Shown: positions 8,285 to 16,935 of the stretch, piece by piece
Layout of the letters: each line of letters starts with the position of its first letter
How positions within the stretch are numbered: position 1 is the first letter of the stretch
DNA from: Pararhizobium antarcticum
Lineage (GTDB): Bacteria > Pseudomonadota > Alphaproteobacteria > Rhizobiales > Rhizobiaceae
Direction of reading: 5' to 3'
Assembly (NCBI RefSeq): GCF_001885585.1
Contig: NZ_LSRP01000140.1
Span: 1 to 64,000 of the forward strand
Length of the DNA stretch: 64,000 nucleotides
The notes under the pieces: generated by a model
The model's database searches: none
The model's input: the letters and a program-made list of their open reading frames with translations, nothing else
What the model was told of the DNA's origin: nothing
Position numbers and translations under genes: made by a program

Positions 8285-9091
8285 ATGACCAAGCTGATTA
8301 TTTTCACCGACCTGCACATGGTGCCCGAGGGCACGACAATTATCGGGCTCGACCCCTACGAGCGGCTGGCGGCCGGCATCGCCCATGTCAATACGCACCA
8401 TGCCGACGCGACCTGCGTGATCTTCACCGGCGACCTGACCCACCGGGGTGACCGGCCATCCTATGAGCGGCTGAAGGGCCTGCTCGACACGCTGACCCCG
8501 CCCAGGGCCATCACCATCGGCAATCATGACCGCCGCGAGGTCTTTCGCGACGTCTTCGCCGATTGTCCGACCGATGAAAACGGCTTTGTCCAGCAGGTGA
8601 TCGATCTTGCGGATTGCCGGCTGCTCGTTCTCGACACGCTGCTTGCGCCGCCCTACGACTATCCCACCAGCCATGCCGGCCTGCTCTGCGAAGCGCGCAT
8701 GGACTGGCTCGACCGGCAACTGGCCAGCGCCGGCGACAGGCCGGTGATGCTGTTCATGCACCATCCGCCGCATGCGACCGGCTTTACCGGCATGGACATG
8801 ATCCGTCTGGTCAACGAGGCGGCATTCTACGATCTGGTCAAGCGCCACGGCAATGTGCTGCATATCTTTGCCGGCCATGTGCACCGGACGATCTCCGGCT
8901 CGAGCCGCGGCATTCCCTTCTCGGTGTTCAAGAGCCCCGTGCACCAGCAGCCCATGCCCTTCGACGCCCCCGACCCCTCGCTGTCCGTCGACGAGCCCGC
9001 CGCCTACGGCATTGCCGTGATGACGGATACGGGCGTGCTGGTGCATACGGAGGATTACGAGATTGCGGTGAGAGAGGCAGCGGTGGCTTAA
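8285..9091 (+). CDS. metallophosphoesterase, CpdA/GpdQ-like phosphodiesterase
   Basis: A 268-residue cytosolic binuclear metallophosphoesterase. All metal-binding motifs are seen in order: FTDLHMV, FTGDLTHRGD, IGNHDRR, MHHPPH and FAGHVHR. This set matches class III cyclic nucleotide phosphodiesterases (CpdA, Rv0805) and glycerophosphodiesterases (GpdQ). The start at ATG 8285 gives the family's usual N-terminal beta strand (MTKLIIFTDLH); longer in-frame extensions lack conserved features. It is divergent from the hydroxyproline epimerase gene. The substrate could be cAMP, which would fit the cyclase 3 kb away, or a phosphodiester such as glycerophosphoethanolamine; sequence alone does not decide. 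Confidence 0.82.
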   Translation: MTKLIIFTDLHMVPEGTTIIGLDPYERLAAGIAHVNTHHADATCVIFTGDLTHRGDRPSYERLKGLLDTLTPPRAITIGNHDRREVFRDVFADCPTDENGFVQQVIDLADCRLLVLDTLLAPPYDYPTSHAGLLCEARMDWLDRQLASAGDRPVMLFMHHPPHATGFTGMDMIRLVNEAAFYDLVKRHGNVLHIFAGHVHRTISGSSRGIPFSVFKSPVHQQPMPFDAPDPSLSVDEPAAYGIAVMTDTGVLVHTEDYEIAVREAAVA

Positions 9092-9093
9092 CC

Positions 9094-9230
9094 TTCCTCT
9101 TCTCCCCAGCGGGAGAAGAGCCGAGCGCAGGCGAGGCGATGAGGGGATTTTACCGCAAACCTCAGAGCCCGCCCCCTCATCCGGCGCTTTGCGCCACCTT
9201 CTCCCGCTTCGGAGAAGAGGGAGCCAAGGC
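9094..9230. repeat. RIME-like intergenic mosaic element
   Basis: About 137 bases with two palindromes: CTTCTCCCCAGCGGGAGAAG at the left and CTTCTCCCGCTTCGGAGAAG at the right. Between them lie GGCGATGAGGGG and CCCCCTCATCCGGCG as inverted partners. The same structure recurs at 13492-13618. This matches the Rhizobium-specific intergenic mosaic element class. It follows the stop of the phosphodiesterase gene and could form a large stem-loop in its transcript. Confidence 0.75.
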
Positions 9231-9266
9231 ATTTCACCCTCCCCTGTCTCATGCTACCCTTCCCCC

Positions 9267-9581
9267 ATGACCCTTGCCGTTCCCACCGAAGACTTCGATT
9301 GCCAGACCTGCGGCGCCTGCTGCAGCTATTCTGAGGACTGGCCGCGTTTTTCGCTGGAAACGGACGAGGAACTGGACCAGATCCCGGCGGAATACGTTTC
9401 TGCCGATCTCGGCGGCATGCGTTGTCCGGACAATCGTTGCTCGGCATTGTCAGGCACGCTCGGCGTCCATGTCGGCTGCAAGATTTACGCGGTCCGACCG
9501 ATCGTCTGCCGCACCTGCATGCCCGGCGACGACGAGTGCCTGATGGCGCGGCAGAAACTGTCACAGACTGTTCTGCTCTGA
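9267..9581 (+). CDS. YkgJ-type cysteine cluster protein
   Basis: A small, 104-residue protein. The N-terminus carries the CQTCGACCSYS motif (Cys-x2-Cys-x2-Cys-Cys) and later cysteines occur in CPDNRCSAL, VGCKIYAVRPIVCRTC. This is the pattern of the YkgJ/UPF0153 zinc- or iron-chelating family. Its function is unknown; a bound metal ion or cluster is likely. ATG 9267 is the first start after the RIME element and puts the Cys motif near residue 10, as in the family. It stands alone between the phosphodiesterase and putA, with no obvious partner. Confidence 0.8.
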   Translation: MTLAVPTEDFDCQTCGACCSYSEDWPRFSLETDEELDQIPAEYVSADLGGMRCPDNRCSALSGTLGVHVGCKIYAVRPIVCRTCMPGDDECLMARQKLSQTVLL

Positions 9582-9769
9582 CTTTTCATCGTCCGGACAT
9601 ATTTCTGATGTGCCGGATATTTGACTATCAATGCCATCATAAACCGTGAATACGCCTGTCATCGGATCAAAATACCGGATGGAGATTCGGAGACGTCAAG
9701 GCTAATTTCTGCCCATTCCTGTCCGGGCCATTTCGGGTGCGCCGGCACGCTTATAAAGGGACGAATGCG

Positions 9770-12700
9770 ATGAGCCAGCCACATCAGAAACAGACTGCCG
9801 AATCGACGTCCCTCCCTGCGCCCTTTGCCGATTTTGCGCCGCCGATAGCCGCACCGACCGCGCTTCGTCGCGCGATCACCGATGCCTATCGCCGGCCGGA
9901 GACGGACTGCCTGCCGCCGCTGCTCGAAGCTGCCACCCTGCCGGAAACGACCCGCACAAAAGCCAAGGCGACCGCCCGCAAGCTCATCCTTGCGCTGCGC
10001 GCCAAGCATAAGGGATCCGGCGTCGAGGGCCTCGTGCATGAATATTCGCTGTCAAGCCAGGAAGGCGTGGCGCTGATGTGCCTGGCCGAAGCACTGCTGC
10101 GCATTCCTGATACCGCCACCCGCGATGCGCTGATCCGCGACAAGATCGCCGATGGCGACTGGCGCTCGCATATCGGCGGTGGCCGCTCGCTGTTCGTCAA
10201 TGCCGCGACCTGGGGCCTCGTCGTCACCGGCAAGCTGACGGCGACCGTCAATGATCGCAGCCTGTCGGCAGCCCTCACCCGGCTGATCGCGCGGGCCGGC
10301 GAGCCTGTCATCCGCCGCGGTGTCGACATGGCCATGCGCATGATGGGCGAGCAGTTCGTCACCGGCGAAACCATCGACGAGGCGCTGAAGCGCTCCCGCG
10401 CCTTGGAGGCCAGGGGCTTTCGCTATTCCTACGACATGCTCGGCGAGGCCGCGACCACGGCTTCCGACGCGACGCGCTATTTTGCCGATTATGAAAACGC
10501 CATCCATGCGATCGGCAAGGCCTCGGCCGGCCGTGGCATCTATGACGGGCCGGGCATCTCGATCAAGCTCTCGGCGCTGCACCCGCGTTATGTCCGGGCC
10601 CAGGCGGCCCGGGTGATGACCGAATTGCTGCCGAGAGTGAAGGCGCTGGCGCTGATTGCCAAGGGCTATGACATCGGCCTCAACATCGATGCCGAGGAGG
10701 CCGACCGGCTGGAGCTGTCGCTCGATCTCTTGGAAGCGCTGCGCCTCGATCCGGATCTGTCCGGCTGGAACGGCATGGGCTTCGTCGTCCAGGCCTATGG
10801 CAAGCGCTGCCCCTTCGTGCTCGATTTCATCATCGATCTCGCCCGCCGCTCCGGTCACCGCATCATGGTGCGCCTCGTCAAGGGCGCCTATTGGGACGCC
10901 GAGATCAAGCGCGCCCAGATCGACGGCATGACCGGTTTTCCGGTCTACACCCGTAAGATCTACACCGACATTTCCTACATCGCCTGCGCTGCCAAGCTGC
11001 TCAAAGCCGCCGACGTGGTCTTTCCGCAATTTGCGACCCACAATGCACAATCGCTGGCGACCATTTATGAAATGGCAGGATCCGATTTCAAGGTCGGCGA
11101 TTACGAGTTCCAGTGCCTGCACGGCATGGGCGAGCCGCTCTATGACGAGGTGGTCGGCAAGACCAATCTTGATCGCCCCTGCCGCATCTACGCGCCTGTC
11201 GGCACCCATGAGACGCTGCTTGCCTATCTCGTCCGCCGCCTGCTCGAAAACGGTGCGAACTCCTCCTTCGTCAACCGCATCGCCGATCCGGCGGTTTCCG
11301 TCGACGAACTGATCGCCGATCCCGTCGATGTTGTCAGCGCCATGCCTGTGCCGGGCGCCCAGCACGACCAGATCAAGCTGCCCGCCCATCTCTATGGCGG
11401 ACGCAGCAATTCCGCGGGTCTCGACCTCTCCAACGAGGAGACGCTGTCGTCGCTGTCGGATGCGCTGAAGGAAAGCGCTGCGGCCGAATGGACGGCAGCG
11501 CCGCTTCTCGGCCTGTCGCCGGCTGAGGGCGAGACACGGACGGTGCTCAATCCCGGTGACCATCGCGACGTCGTTGGCTCGGTAACGGAAACCATGCCCG
11601 AGGATGCCAGCCGCGCCGTAAACGTCGCTGTGTCGGCCGGCGCCGCCTGGAGCGCCGTTTCGCCGGTCGAGCGGGCCGCCTGCCTGATGCGTGCCGCCGA
11701 TATCATGCAGGACCGTATGCCGACACTGCTCGGCCTGATCGTCCGCGAAGCGGGAAAATCGCTGCCGAATGCGATTGCCGAAGTCCGCGAGGCGATCGAC
11801 TTCCTGCGCTATTATGCCGAACAGGCAGCCCGCACGCTGGGTCCGGCCCATCAGGCACTGGGGCCGATCGTCTGCATCAGCCCGTGGAATTTTCCGCTCG
11901 CCATCTTCTCCGGCCAGATCGCCGCAGCTCTCGTTGCCGGCAATCCCGTGCTGGCAAAGCCTGCCGAGGAAACGCCGCTGATCGCGGCGGAAGGCGTGCG
12001 CATCCTGCATGCAGCGGGCATCCCGAAAGAAGCGCTGCAGCTGCTTCCCGGCGATGGTCGCATTGGTGCGGCTTTGGTTGCCTCGCCGGGCATTGCCGGC
12101 GTTATGTTTACCGGCTCGACCGAGGTGGCGCGGCTGATCCAGGCGCAACTGGCAGACCGGCTGTCTGCCGATGGCCGGCCGATCCCGCTGATCGCCGAAA
12201 CCGGTGGCCAGAACGCGATGATCGTCGACTCGTCCGCGCTTGCCGAACAGGTCGTCGGCGACGTCATCGCATCCGCCTTCGACAGCGCCGGCCAGCGTTG
12301 CTCGGCGCTGCGCGTGCTCTGCCTGCAGGCGGATGTCGCCGATCGCGTGCTGTCGATGCTGAAGGGCGCGCTGGACGAACTCGATATCGGCCCGACCGAC
12401 CGGCTCGCCGTCGATGTCGGCCCGGTCATATCCGCCGAAGCCAAGGGCATCATCGAGAAACACATTGCAACGATGCGTGGCATCGGCGCCAGGGTCGAGC
12501 AGATCGCCACCGGCAACGCCACATCGAACGGCACCTTCGTGCCACCGACGATCATTGAACTGAAACACCTGTCGGACCTGAAGCGCGAGGTTTTTGGCCC
12601 GGTGCTGCATGTGCTGCGCTATGAGCGCGACGATCTCGACCGGCTGATCGACGACATCAACGATACCGGCTATGGCCTGACCTTCGGCCTGCACACGCGG

Positions 12701-13471
12701 CTGGACGAAACCATCGCCCATGTCACCTCGCGGGTGAAGGCCGGCAATCTCTACGTCAACCGCAACATCATCGGCGCCGTCGTTGGCGTCCAGCCATTTG
12801 GCGGGCGCGGTCTCTCGGGAACAGGCCCAAAGGCCGGCGGGCCGCTCTATCTTGGTCGGCTGGTGACAACGCCGCCGATCCCGCCGCAGCACAGCTCCGT
12901 GCACACCGATCCGGTGCTGCTCGATTTCGCCAAATGGCTTGACGGCAAGGGCCTGAAGGCACAGGCGCAGGCCACGCGCGAGACCGGCAGCCAGTCGGCG
13001 CTGGGGCTGACCACGGAACTGGCCGGCCCGGTCGGCGAGCGCAATCTCTACGCGCTTCATCCGCGCGGCCGCATCCTGCTCGTCGCCGAGACAGAGGACG
13101 GGCTCTACCGGCAGCTTGCCGCTGTTCTCGCCACCGGCAACAGTGCCGTGATCGACACGACATCCGGCCTGACAGGCGCCCTCTCGACGCTTCCGGCGAC
13201 CGTTGCCGCCCGCACCGCCTTTACGACCACGTGGAAGGCGGACGCCCCCTTTGCCGGCGCCCTGATCGAAGGCGGGCCGGAGCGGATCCGGGCGGCCAAC
13301 CTAGAGATCGCCGACCTGCCCGGGCCGCTCGTCCTCGTTCAGGCGGCCTCGACGGAAGAACTGTCGCGCAATCCGGATGCCTACAGCCTGCAATGGCTTC
13401 TCGAGGAAGTCTCGACCAGCGTCAACACGGCGGCGGCCGGCGGCAATGCCAGCCTGATGTCGATCGGATAG
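9770..13471 (+). CDS. putA: bifunctional proline dehydrogenase / L-glutamate gamma-semialdehyde dehydrogenase PutA
   Basis: A 1233-residue trifunctional-family enzyme that oxidises proline to pyrroline-5-carboxylate with FAD and then to glutamate with NAD+, passing electrons to the respiratory chain at the inner membrane face. The PRODH barrel lies at about 150-500 (ISIKLSALHPRY, RLVKGAYWDAEIKRAQ). The aldehyde dehydrogenase domain is at about 560-1000 (ISPWNFPLAIFSGQ, MFTGSTEVA, catalytic Cys844 in SAGQRCSAL). A C-terminal extension follows. The N-terminus has no ribbon-helix-helix, so unlike E. coli PutA it should not repress its own gene. RBS AAAGGGA precedes ATG 9770. A PutR-type Lrp regulator, often next to putA in rhizobia, is not adjacent here. 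Confidence 0.95.
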   Translation: MSQPHQKQTAESTSLPAPFADFAPPIAAPTALRRAITDAYRRPETDCLPPLLEAATLPETTRTKAKATARKLILALRAKHKGSGVEGLVHEYSLSSQEGVALMCLAEALLRIPDTATRDALIRDKIADGDWRSHIGGGRSLFVNAATWGLVVTGKLTATVNDRSLSAALTRLIARAGEPVIRRGVDMAMRMMGEQFVTGETIDEALKRSRALEARGFRYSYDMLGEAATTASDATRYFADYENAIHAIGKASAGRGIYDGPGISIKLSALHPRYVRAQAARVMTELLPRVKALALIAKGYDIGLNIDAEEADRLELSLDLLEALRLDPDLSGWNGMGFVVQAYGKRCPFVLDFIIDLARRSGHRIMVRLVKGAYWDAEIKRAQIDGMTGFPVYTRKIYTDISYIACAAKLLKAADVVFPQFATHNAQSLATIYEMAGSDFKVGDYEFQCLHGMGEPLYDEVVGKTNLDRPCRIYAPVGTHETLLAYLVRRLLENGANSSFVNRIADPAVSVDELIADPVDVVSAMPVPGAQHDQIKLPAHLYGGRSNSAGLDLSNEETLSSLSDALKESAAAEWTAAPLLGLSPAEGETRTVLNPGDHRDVVGSVTETMPEDASRAVNVAVSAGAAWSAVSPVERAACLMRAADIMQDRMPTLLGLIVREAGKSLPNAIAEVREAIDFLRYYAEQAARTLGPAHQALGPIVCISPWNFPLAIFSGQIAAALVAGNPVLAKPAEETPLIAAEGVRILHAAGIPKEALQLLPGDGRIGAALVASPGIAGVMFTGSTEVARLIQAQLADRLSADGRPIPLIAETGGQNAMIVDSSALAEQVVGDVIASAFDSAGQRCSALRVLCLQADVADRVLSMLKGALDELDIGPTDRLAVDVGPVISAEAKGIIEKHIATMRGIGARVEQIATGNATSNGTFVPPTIIELKHLSDLKREVFGPVLHVLRYERDDLDRLIDDINDTGYGLTFGLHTRLDETIAHVTSRVKAGNLYVNRNIIGAVVGVQPFGGRGLSGTGPKAGGPLYLGRLVTTPPIPPQHSSVHTDPVLLDFAKWLDGKGLKAQAQATRETGSQSALGLTTELAGPVGERNLYALHPRGRILLVAETEDGLYRQLAAVLATGNSAVIDTTSGLTGALSTLPATVAARTAFTTTWKADAPFAGALIEGGPERIRAANLEIADLPGPLVLVQAASTEELSRNPDAYSLQWLLEEVSTSVNTAAAGGNASLMSIG

Positions 13472-13491
13472 CCAGGGAAACATGCGGCGTG

Positions 13492-13618
13492 CTCCCTTTT
13501 CTCCCCAGTAGGGAGAAGTGCCGAGCGTCGCGAGGCGATGAGGGGGTGGCAGATGTCGGATTTGCCGCCCCCCTCATCCGTCCCCTCGGGCCACCTTGTC
13601 CCGGCTGGGGAGAAGAGG
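13492..13618. repeat. RIME-like intergenic mosaic element
   Basis: Contains CTTTTCTCCCCAGTAGGGAG at the left, GAGGCGATGAGGGGGTGG and its partner CCCCCTCATCCG in the middle, and a right palindrome related to CCGGCTGGGGAGAAGAGG. The order and sequence parallel the copy at 9094-9230. It lies directly after putA and may stabilise or terminate its mRNA. Confidence 0.75.
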
Positions 13619-13679
13619 AAAGAAAACGGATAGCCGCACAGTGCTTTCCTGTTCCCCGCTTCCCTGCGATAACGCAGCC

Positions 13680-14267
13680 ATGTTCTTCCTCAAGACCACG
13701 GAAACCCTCACGCAGGATATCAAGAAGAGCCGCTTCCTGGCGATCTGCGGACCCGTGGCCAGTGAACAGGCGGCAAAGGACTTCATCGCTGCGCACTCCG
13801 ACCCCTCCGCCACCCACAATTGCTGGGCCTGGCGGATCGGCCAAGCCTATCGTTTCAATGATGACGGCGAGCCGAGCGGCACGGCGGGCAAACCGATCCT
13901 GCAGGCGATCGACGGCCAGTCTCTGGACGGCACGGTGGCGCTGGTCATCCGCTGGTTCGGCGGCATCCTTCTTGGCAGCGGCGGGCTGATGCGCGCCTAT
14001 GGCGGCACGGCGGCCGGCTGCCTGCGCGCCATGGACAAGACCGAGCTGATCGAAACCCTGCGCCTCACCATCACCTGCGACTTTGCCGATCTGGCTCTGG
14101 TGAAGGCACGCATCACCGGGCTGGGCGCCAGGATCGACAGCGAGACCTTCATCGACACCGGCGCCGTGCTGAGCGTCGATGTGCCCGCCGACATCAGCGA
14201 GACGACCGTGAAAACCGCGACCGACATCACGCGCGGCCGCGCCGTGATCGTGGCCGAAGACGACTAG
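13680..14267 (+). CDS. YigZ/IMPACT family protein
   Basis: A 195-residue cytosolic protein. The N-terminal UPF0029/Impact domain (about 1-115) contains DIKKSRFLAICGPV, HNCWAWRIG and DDGEPSGTAGKPIL, which are hallmarks of the family. A short C-terminal DUF1949 ferredoxin-like domain (about 125-190) follows. Eukaryotic IMPACT modulates Gcn2; the bacterial role is not established and may involve translation or nucleic-acid binding. The start at ATG 13680 gives the canonical N-terminus (MFFLKTTETLTQDI). It is a single gene between putA and the repeat-rich non-coding segment. Confidence 0.85.
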   Translation: MFFLKTTETLTQDIKKSRFLAICGPVASEQAAKDFIAAHSDPSATHNCWAWRIGQAYRFNDDGEPSGTAGKPILQAIDGQSLDGTVALVIRWFGGILLGSGGLMRAYGGTAAGCLRAMDKTELIETLRLTITCDFADLALVKARITGLGARIDSETFIDTGAVLSVDVPADISETTVKTATDITRGRAVIVAEDD

Positions 14268-14610
14268 GCGCTTTCTTCGCTGCACTTTTCAGGAGGGGCA
14301 TGACGCGCGTCCGACGGGAATAACTGCGGCCGATTGCGCACTGTCATGCGCACTTTGTCCTTGGGAAGGGAGGTCCCATGGGCCGGAAGATTCGCGGATG
14401 GATCCTCGGGTCAAGGCCGAGCGTGACGGGAGTGGGGGGCTGGACAAAACCAACGACCCGACAGAGCCCGTCGTTCTACTGCAGCCTTGCCCCACGGCCT
14501 ATTCCCCGCGCGCCTCCGGCATCCTCAGGCCCCACGCCGCCACCCTCGCGGCCGCCCTCGGCCGTCCTTTTCCCACTCGACCATCTCGGCCAGTCGGTCG
14601 TCCGCATCCC
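14268..14610. other. non-coding start of a 950-base gene-free segment
   Basis: No convincing gene is present. Around 14399-14421 lies GGATCCTCGGGTCAAGGCCG, which is an imperfect reverse-oriented copy of the hairpin found at 14654-14676. The rest is C-rich and of low complexity towards its right end. Possible reading frames here have no recognisable domain and look like shadows of repeats. Confidence 0.5.
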
Positions 14611-14676
14611 CACTCGGTCATCCTCCCCACGTGGTCATCCCCCCCACTTGGTCATCCTCGGGCCTGACCCGAGGAT
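14611..14676. repeat. three 17-bp direct repeats running into a 9-bp inverted repeat
   Basis: Three consecutive units, CACTCGGTCATCCTCCC, CACGTGGTCATCCCCCC and CACTTGGTCATCCTCGG, are at 14611-14661. The last unit merges into a perfect hairpin, ATCCTCGGG-cctga-CCCGAGGAT (14654-14676). The hairpin sequence belongs to a type seen dispersed in many alphaproteobacterial intergenic regions. The units show no CRISPR-like spacer structure. Confidence 0.75.
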
Positions 14677-15130
14677 CCACGATCGCGCCTCCAGACGTCG
14701 CCAGCATCCGCTGTGCCTAGAATGGCCTCGTCCCGCCACCGGATGAGCGTTGCCGGCGAGGCGGGACCGGGTGGCCCGGGGGAATGGCGGAACGCCCGCC
14801 TGAAGCCGGGGGCTGGGTGAAAGGTGGTTCTCCTCCGGACATTGGGATGGTCCGGGCGTTCCGGACTTGCCCCACCTCATTGAAAGGCCGGGCGGGTAAG
14901 AGCTCGGGCCGAGGCATTGGAGGCTTTTGTTCCAAAGGCCAAAAGCGCAGAAGAACCTGAGAAGCGCGGCAAAAGACACCGAGCGGGGCACAGCGCGTGT
15001 CAATTTACCTACAAATCCCTGAGGCACGTGTCGTGCCCCGGCCGAACGCAGCCTTGATGCCCGGCCGAACCGAACTCGGAGCCCACGGCGAAATCCCGCG
15101 CGTGGACAGAAGGCGCTCAGACAATTGACT
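14677..15130. other. unexplained GC-rich non-coding segment, possible dispersed repeat
   Basis: About 450 bases with no supported gene. An open frame of 189 codons exists on the minus strand but its product is rich in Arg, Ser, Pro and Cys, has no domain, and runs through the repeats at 14611-14676. The segment contains several short inverted repeats (for example GTCCGGAC and CGGGCGTTCCGG near 14835-14865). It may be a structured element or a decayed mobile element; its class was not recognised. Confidence 0.4.
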
Positions 15131-15218
15131 TTACCCCTTGCCCCTGTCGATAAAAGGCACAGATGAACGATGCATTGCGACGGTCCGATGGGGAGATGTC
15201 GCACGGGAGAGATCCATC

Positions 15219-16205
15219 ATGAAAAACAGAACACTGGGACGCACCGGCGCCTCCATTTCAGAAATCGGCTTCGGCGCCTGGCAGATCGGCGGCTCCTGGG
15301 GCGATGTCAGCGAAGAGGACGGCAAGAAGGCATTAAATGCAGCACTGGATTCGGGCGTCACGTTCATCGACACGGCCGATGTCTATGGCGACGGCCGTTC
15401 GGAAAAGATCATCGCCGCGGTTCTCCGCGAGCGCGGCGGCGACAAGCCGTTCGTTGCCACCAAGGCCGGACGACGGCTGAACCCGCATGTGGCGGAGGGT
15501 TACACCGCTGAAAACATCGAAGGCTTCATCGACCGGAGCCTCACAAACCTCGGCGTCGAGACGCTCGATCTCGTGCAGTTGCATTGCCCGCCGACTGATG
15601 TCTTCTACCGGCCTGAGATGTTCGGAGCGCTCGACGCGCTCACGGTCAAAGGCAAGATCCGCAATTACGGCGTCTCGGTCTCGACGGTCGAGGAAGGCCT
15701 GAAGGCGATCGAATATCCCGGCGTCGCGACCATCCAGATCATCTACAACATCTTCCGCCAGCGTCCACACGACCTGTTCTTTGCCCAGGCGCAGAAGAAG
15801 AATGTCGGCGTCATCGTCCGCGTGCCGCTGGCGTCCGGCCTGCTGTCGGGCAAGATCACCACGCAGACCGCCTTTGCCGCCGACGATCACCGCCTGTTCA
15901 ACCGCAATGGCGAATTCTTCGACGTCGGCGAGACCTTTGCCGGCGTGCCGTTCGAGGTTGCGCTTGAAGCCGTCGAGCAGTTGCGTCCGCTGGTGCCCAA
16001 GGGCGTCGCCATGGCGCCGTTTGCCTTGCGCTGGATTCTCGAGAGTCAGGCCGTCTCCGTCGTCATCCCCGGCGCCCGCAACGAGGCGCAGGCGCAATCC
16101 AACGCATCCGCCAGCAGCCTGCCGGCGATCCCTGCCGAAACCATGGCGGCCATCGCCGAGATCTACGACCGCCTGATCAAGGTCCACGTCCACCAGAAAT
16201 GGTAG
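15219..16205 (+). CDS. aldo/keto reductase
   Basis: A 328-residue NADPH-dependent oxidoreductase with the (beta/alpha)8 barrel fold. Catalytic tetrad positions are visible: Asp in FIDTADVYGDGRSE with the Tyr, Lys in FVATKAGRR, and His in LVQLHCPPTD. The C-terminal cofactor-binding segment SVVIPGARNEAQAQSNASA is typical of the AKR family that includes general stress protein 69-like enzymes. RBS GGGAGAGATCC precedes ATG 15219. The upstream 950 bases are gene-free, so it has its own promoter. The physiological carbonyl substrate is unknown. Confidence 0.9.
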   Translation: MKNRTLGRTGASISEIGFGAWQIGGSWGDVSEEDGKKALNAALDSGVTFIDTADVYGDGRSEKIIAAVLRERGGDKPFVATKAGRRLNPHVAEGYTAENIEGFIDRSLTNLGVETLDLVQLHCPPTDVFYRPEMFGALDALTVKGKIRNYGVSVSTVEEGLKAIEYPGVATIQIIYNIFRQRPHDLFFAQAQKKNVGVIVRVPLASGLLSGKITTQTAFAADDHRLFNRNGEFFDVGETFAGVPFEVALEAVEQLRPLVPKGVAMAPFALRWILESQAVSVVIPGARNEAQAQSNASASSLPAIPAETMAAIAEIYDRLIKVHVHQKW

Positions 16206-16267
16206 GATCTCGGATCCACGCTCTGAAGCCTGCAAGCCACGCCAGCCCCTGCCTTTAAGGAAGCCGC

Positions 16268-16909
16268 ATGAAACCGCCGATCTTCCGCAATGAGTTAATC
16301 GCAGGAAACACATTCCTCAATGAAGGGGCGGCAGCGCTCAAGGGGCGGGTTTTTGGCAAGACGGGAACCGGCAATGTGCTGTCGATCGGCAAGGGCACGA
16401 AATTCAGCGGGACGGTCGAGTTCCAGGGCAACAACAACAAGGTTCTGATCGGCGACACCTGCCACTTCCGCGGCGAGATTATCGTCAAGGGTGAAGGCCA
16501 GACTGTGACCTTCGGTGATCAGTCGACGACGGTCGATGTCTACCTGCTGTGCCAGGAGAACTGTGACGTGCATATCGGTAAATGGTGCATGTTTTCGCGC
16601 GAAATAGAAATCCGCACGACGGATGCCCATTCCGTCATCGACCGCGTGACGCGCAAGCGGATCAACCCGGCGCAATCCATCCGGATCGGCGACCATGTCT
16701 GGGTCGGGGTGGGCGCGATCATCAACAAGGGGGCGGTGGTGCCATCCGATTGCATCGTCGGGGCAATGGCCTTCGTCAATGGTCAGTTCGACGAGGAAGG
16801 AACCATCCTTGCCGGCACACCCGCGAGGGTCGTCAAACGCGGCATCACCTGGAACAGGTCACGCCGCGATCAGTTTTCAAGGGCACAGATGAACCAGTGG
16901 AAAGACTGA
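16268..16909 (+). CDS. hexapeptide-repeat acyltransferase (left-handed beta helix)
   Basis: A 213-residue protein with successive hexapeptide turns (for example LSIGKGTKFSGTVEF, VLIGDTCHFRGEIIV, VWVGVGAIINKGAVV). The closing segment IVGAMAFVNGQFDEEGTILAGTPARVVKRG is like sugar O-acetyltransferases such as WbbJ or CysE relatives. The catalytic His is probably in TDAHSVID. It likely uses acetyl-CoA to acylate a sugar in a surface polysaccharide. It ends 26 bases from the end of the convergent capsule gene, which supports a shared role in polysaccharide synthesis; acceptor unknown. No clear ribosome site beyond AAGGAAGCC precedes ATG 16268. Confidence 0.8.
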   Translation: MKPPIFRNELIAGNTFLNEGAAALKGRVFGKTGTGNVLSIGKGTKFSGTVEFQGNNNKVLIGDTCHFRGEIIVKGEGQTVTFGDQSTTVDVYLLCQENCDVHIGKWCMFSREIEIRTTDAHSVIDRVTRKRINPAQSIRIGDHVWVGVGAIINKGAVVPSDCIVGAMAFVNGQFDEEGTILAGTPARVVKRGITWNRSRRDQFSRAQMNQWKD

Positions 16910-16935
16910 AGCCGATGCTTCAGGTCCCGGGTCGT

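Noticed and set aside
10052-13060. A 1002-codon open frame on the minus strand across putA
   Set aside because: It is the antisense shadow of putA; high G+C coding DNA lacks stops on the opposite strand. Its product is rich in Arg, Gly, Asp and His with no domain.
14611-14661. Possible CRISPR-like array
   Set aside because: The 17-bp units are contiguous with no spacers, and no cas genes are present.
14635-15204. A 189-codon minus-strand frame in the gene-free segment
   Set aside because: It crosses direct repeats and a hairpin, has biased composition and no recognisable domain or ribosome site.
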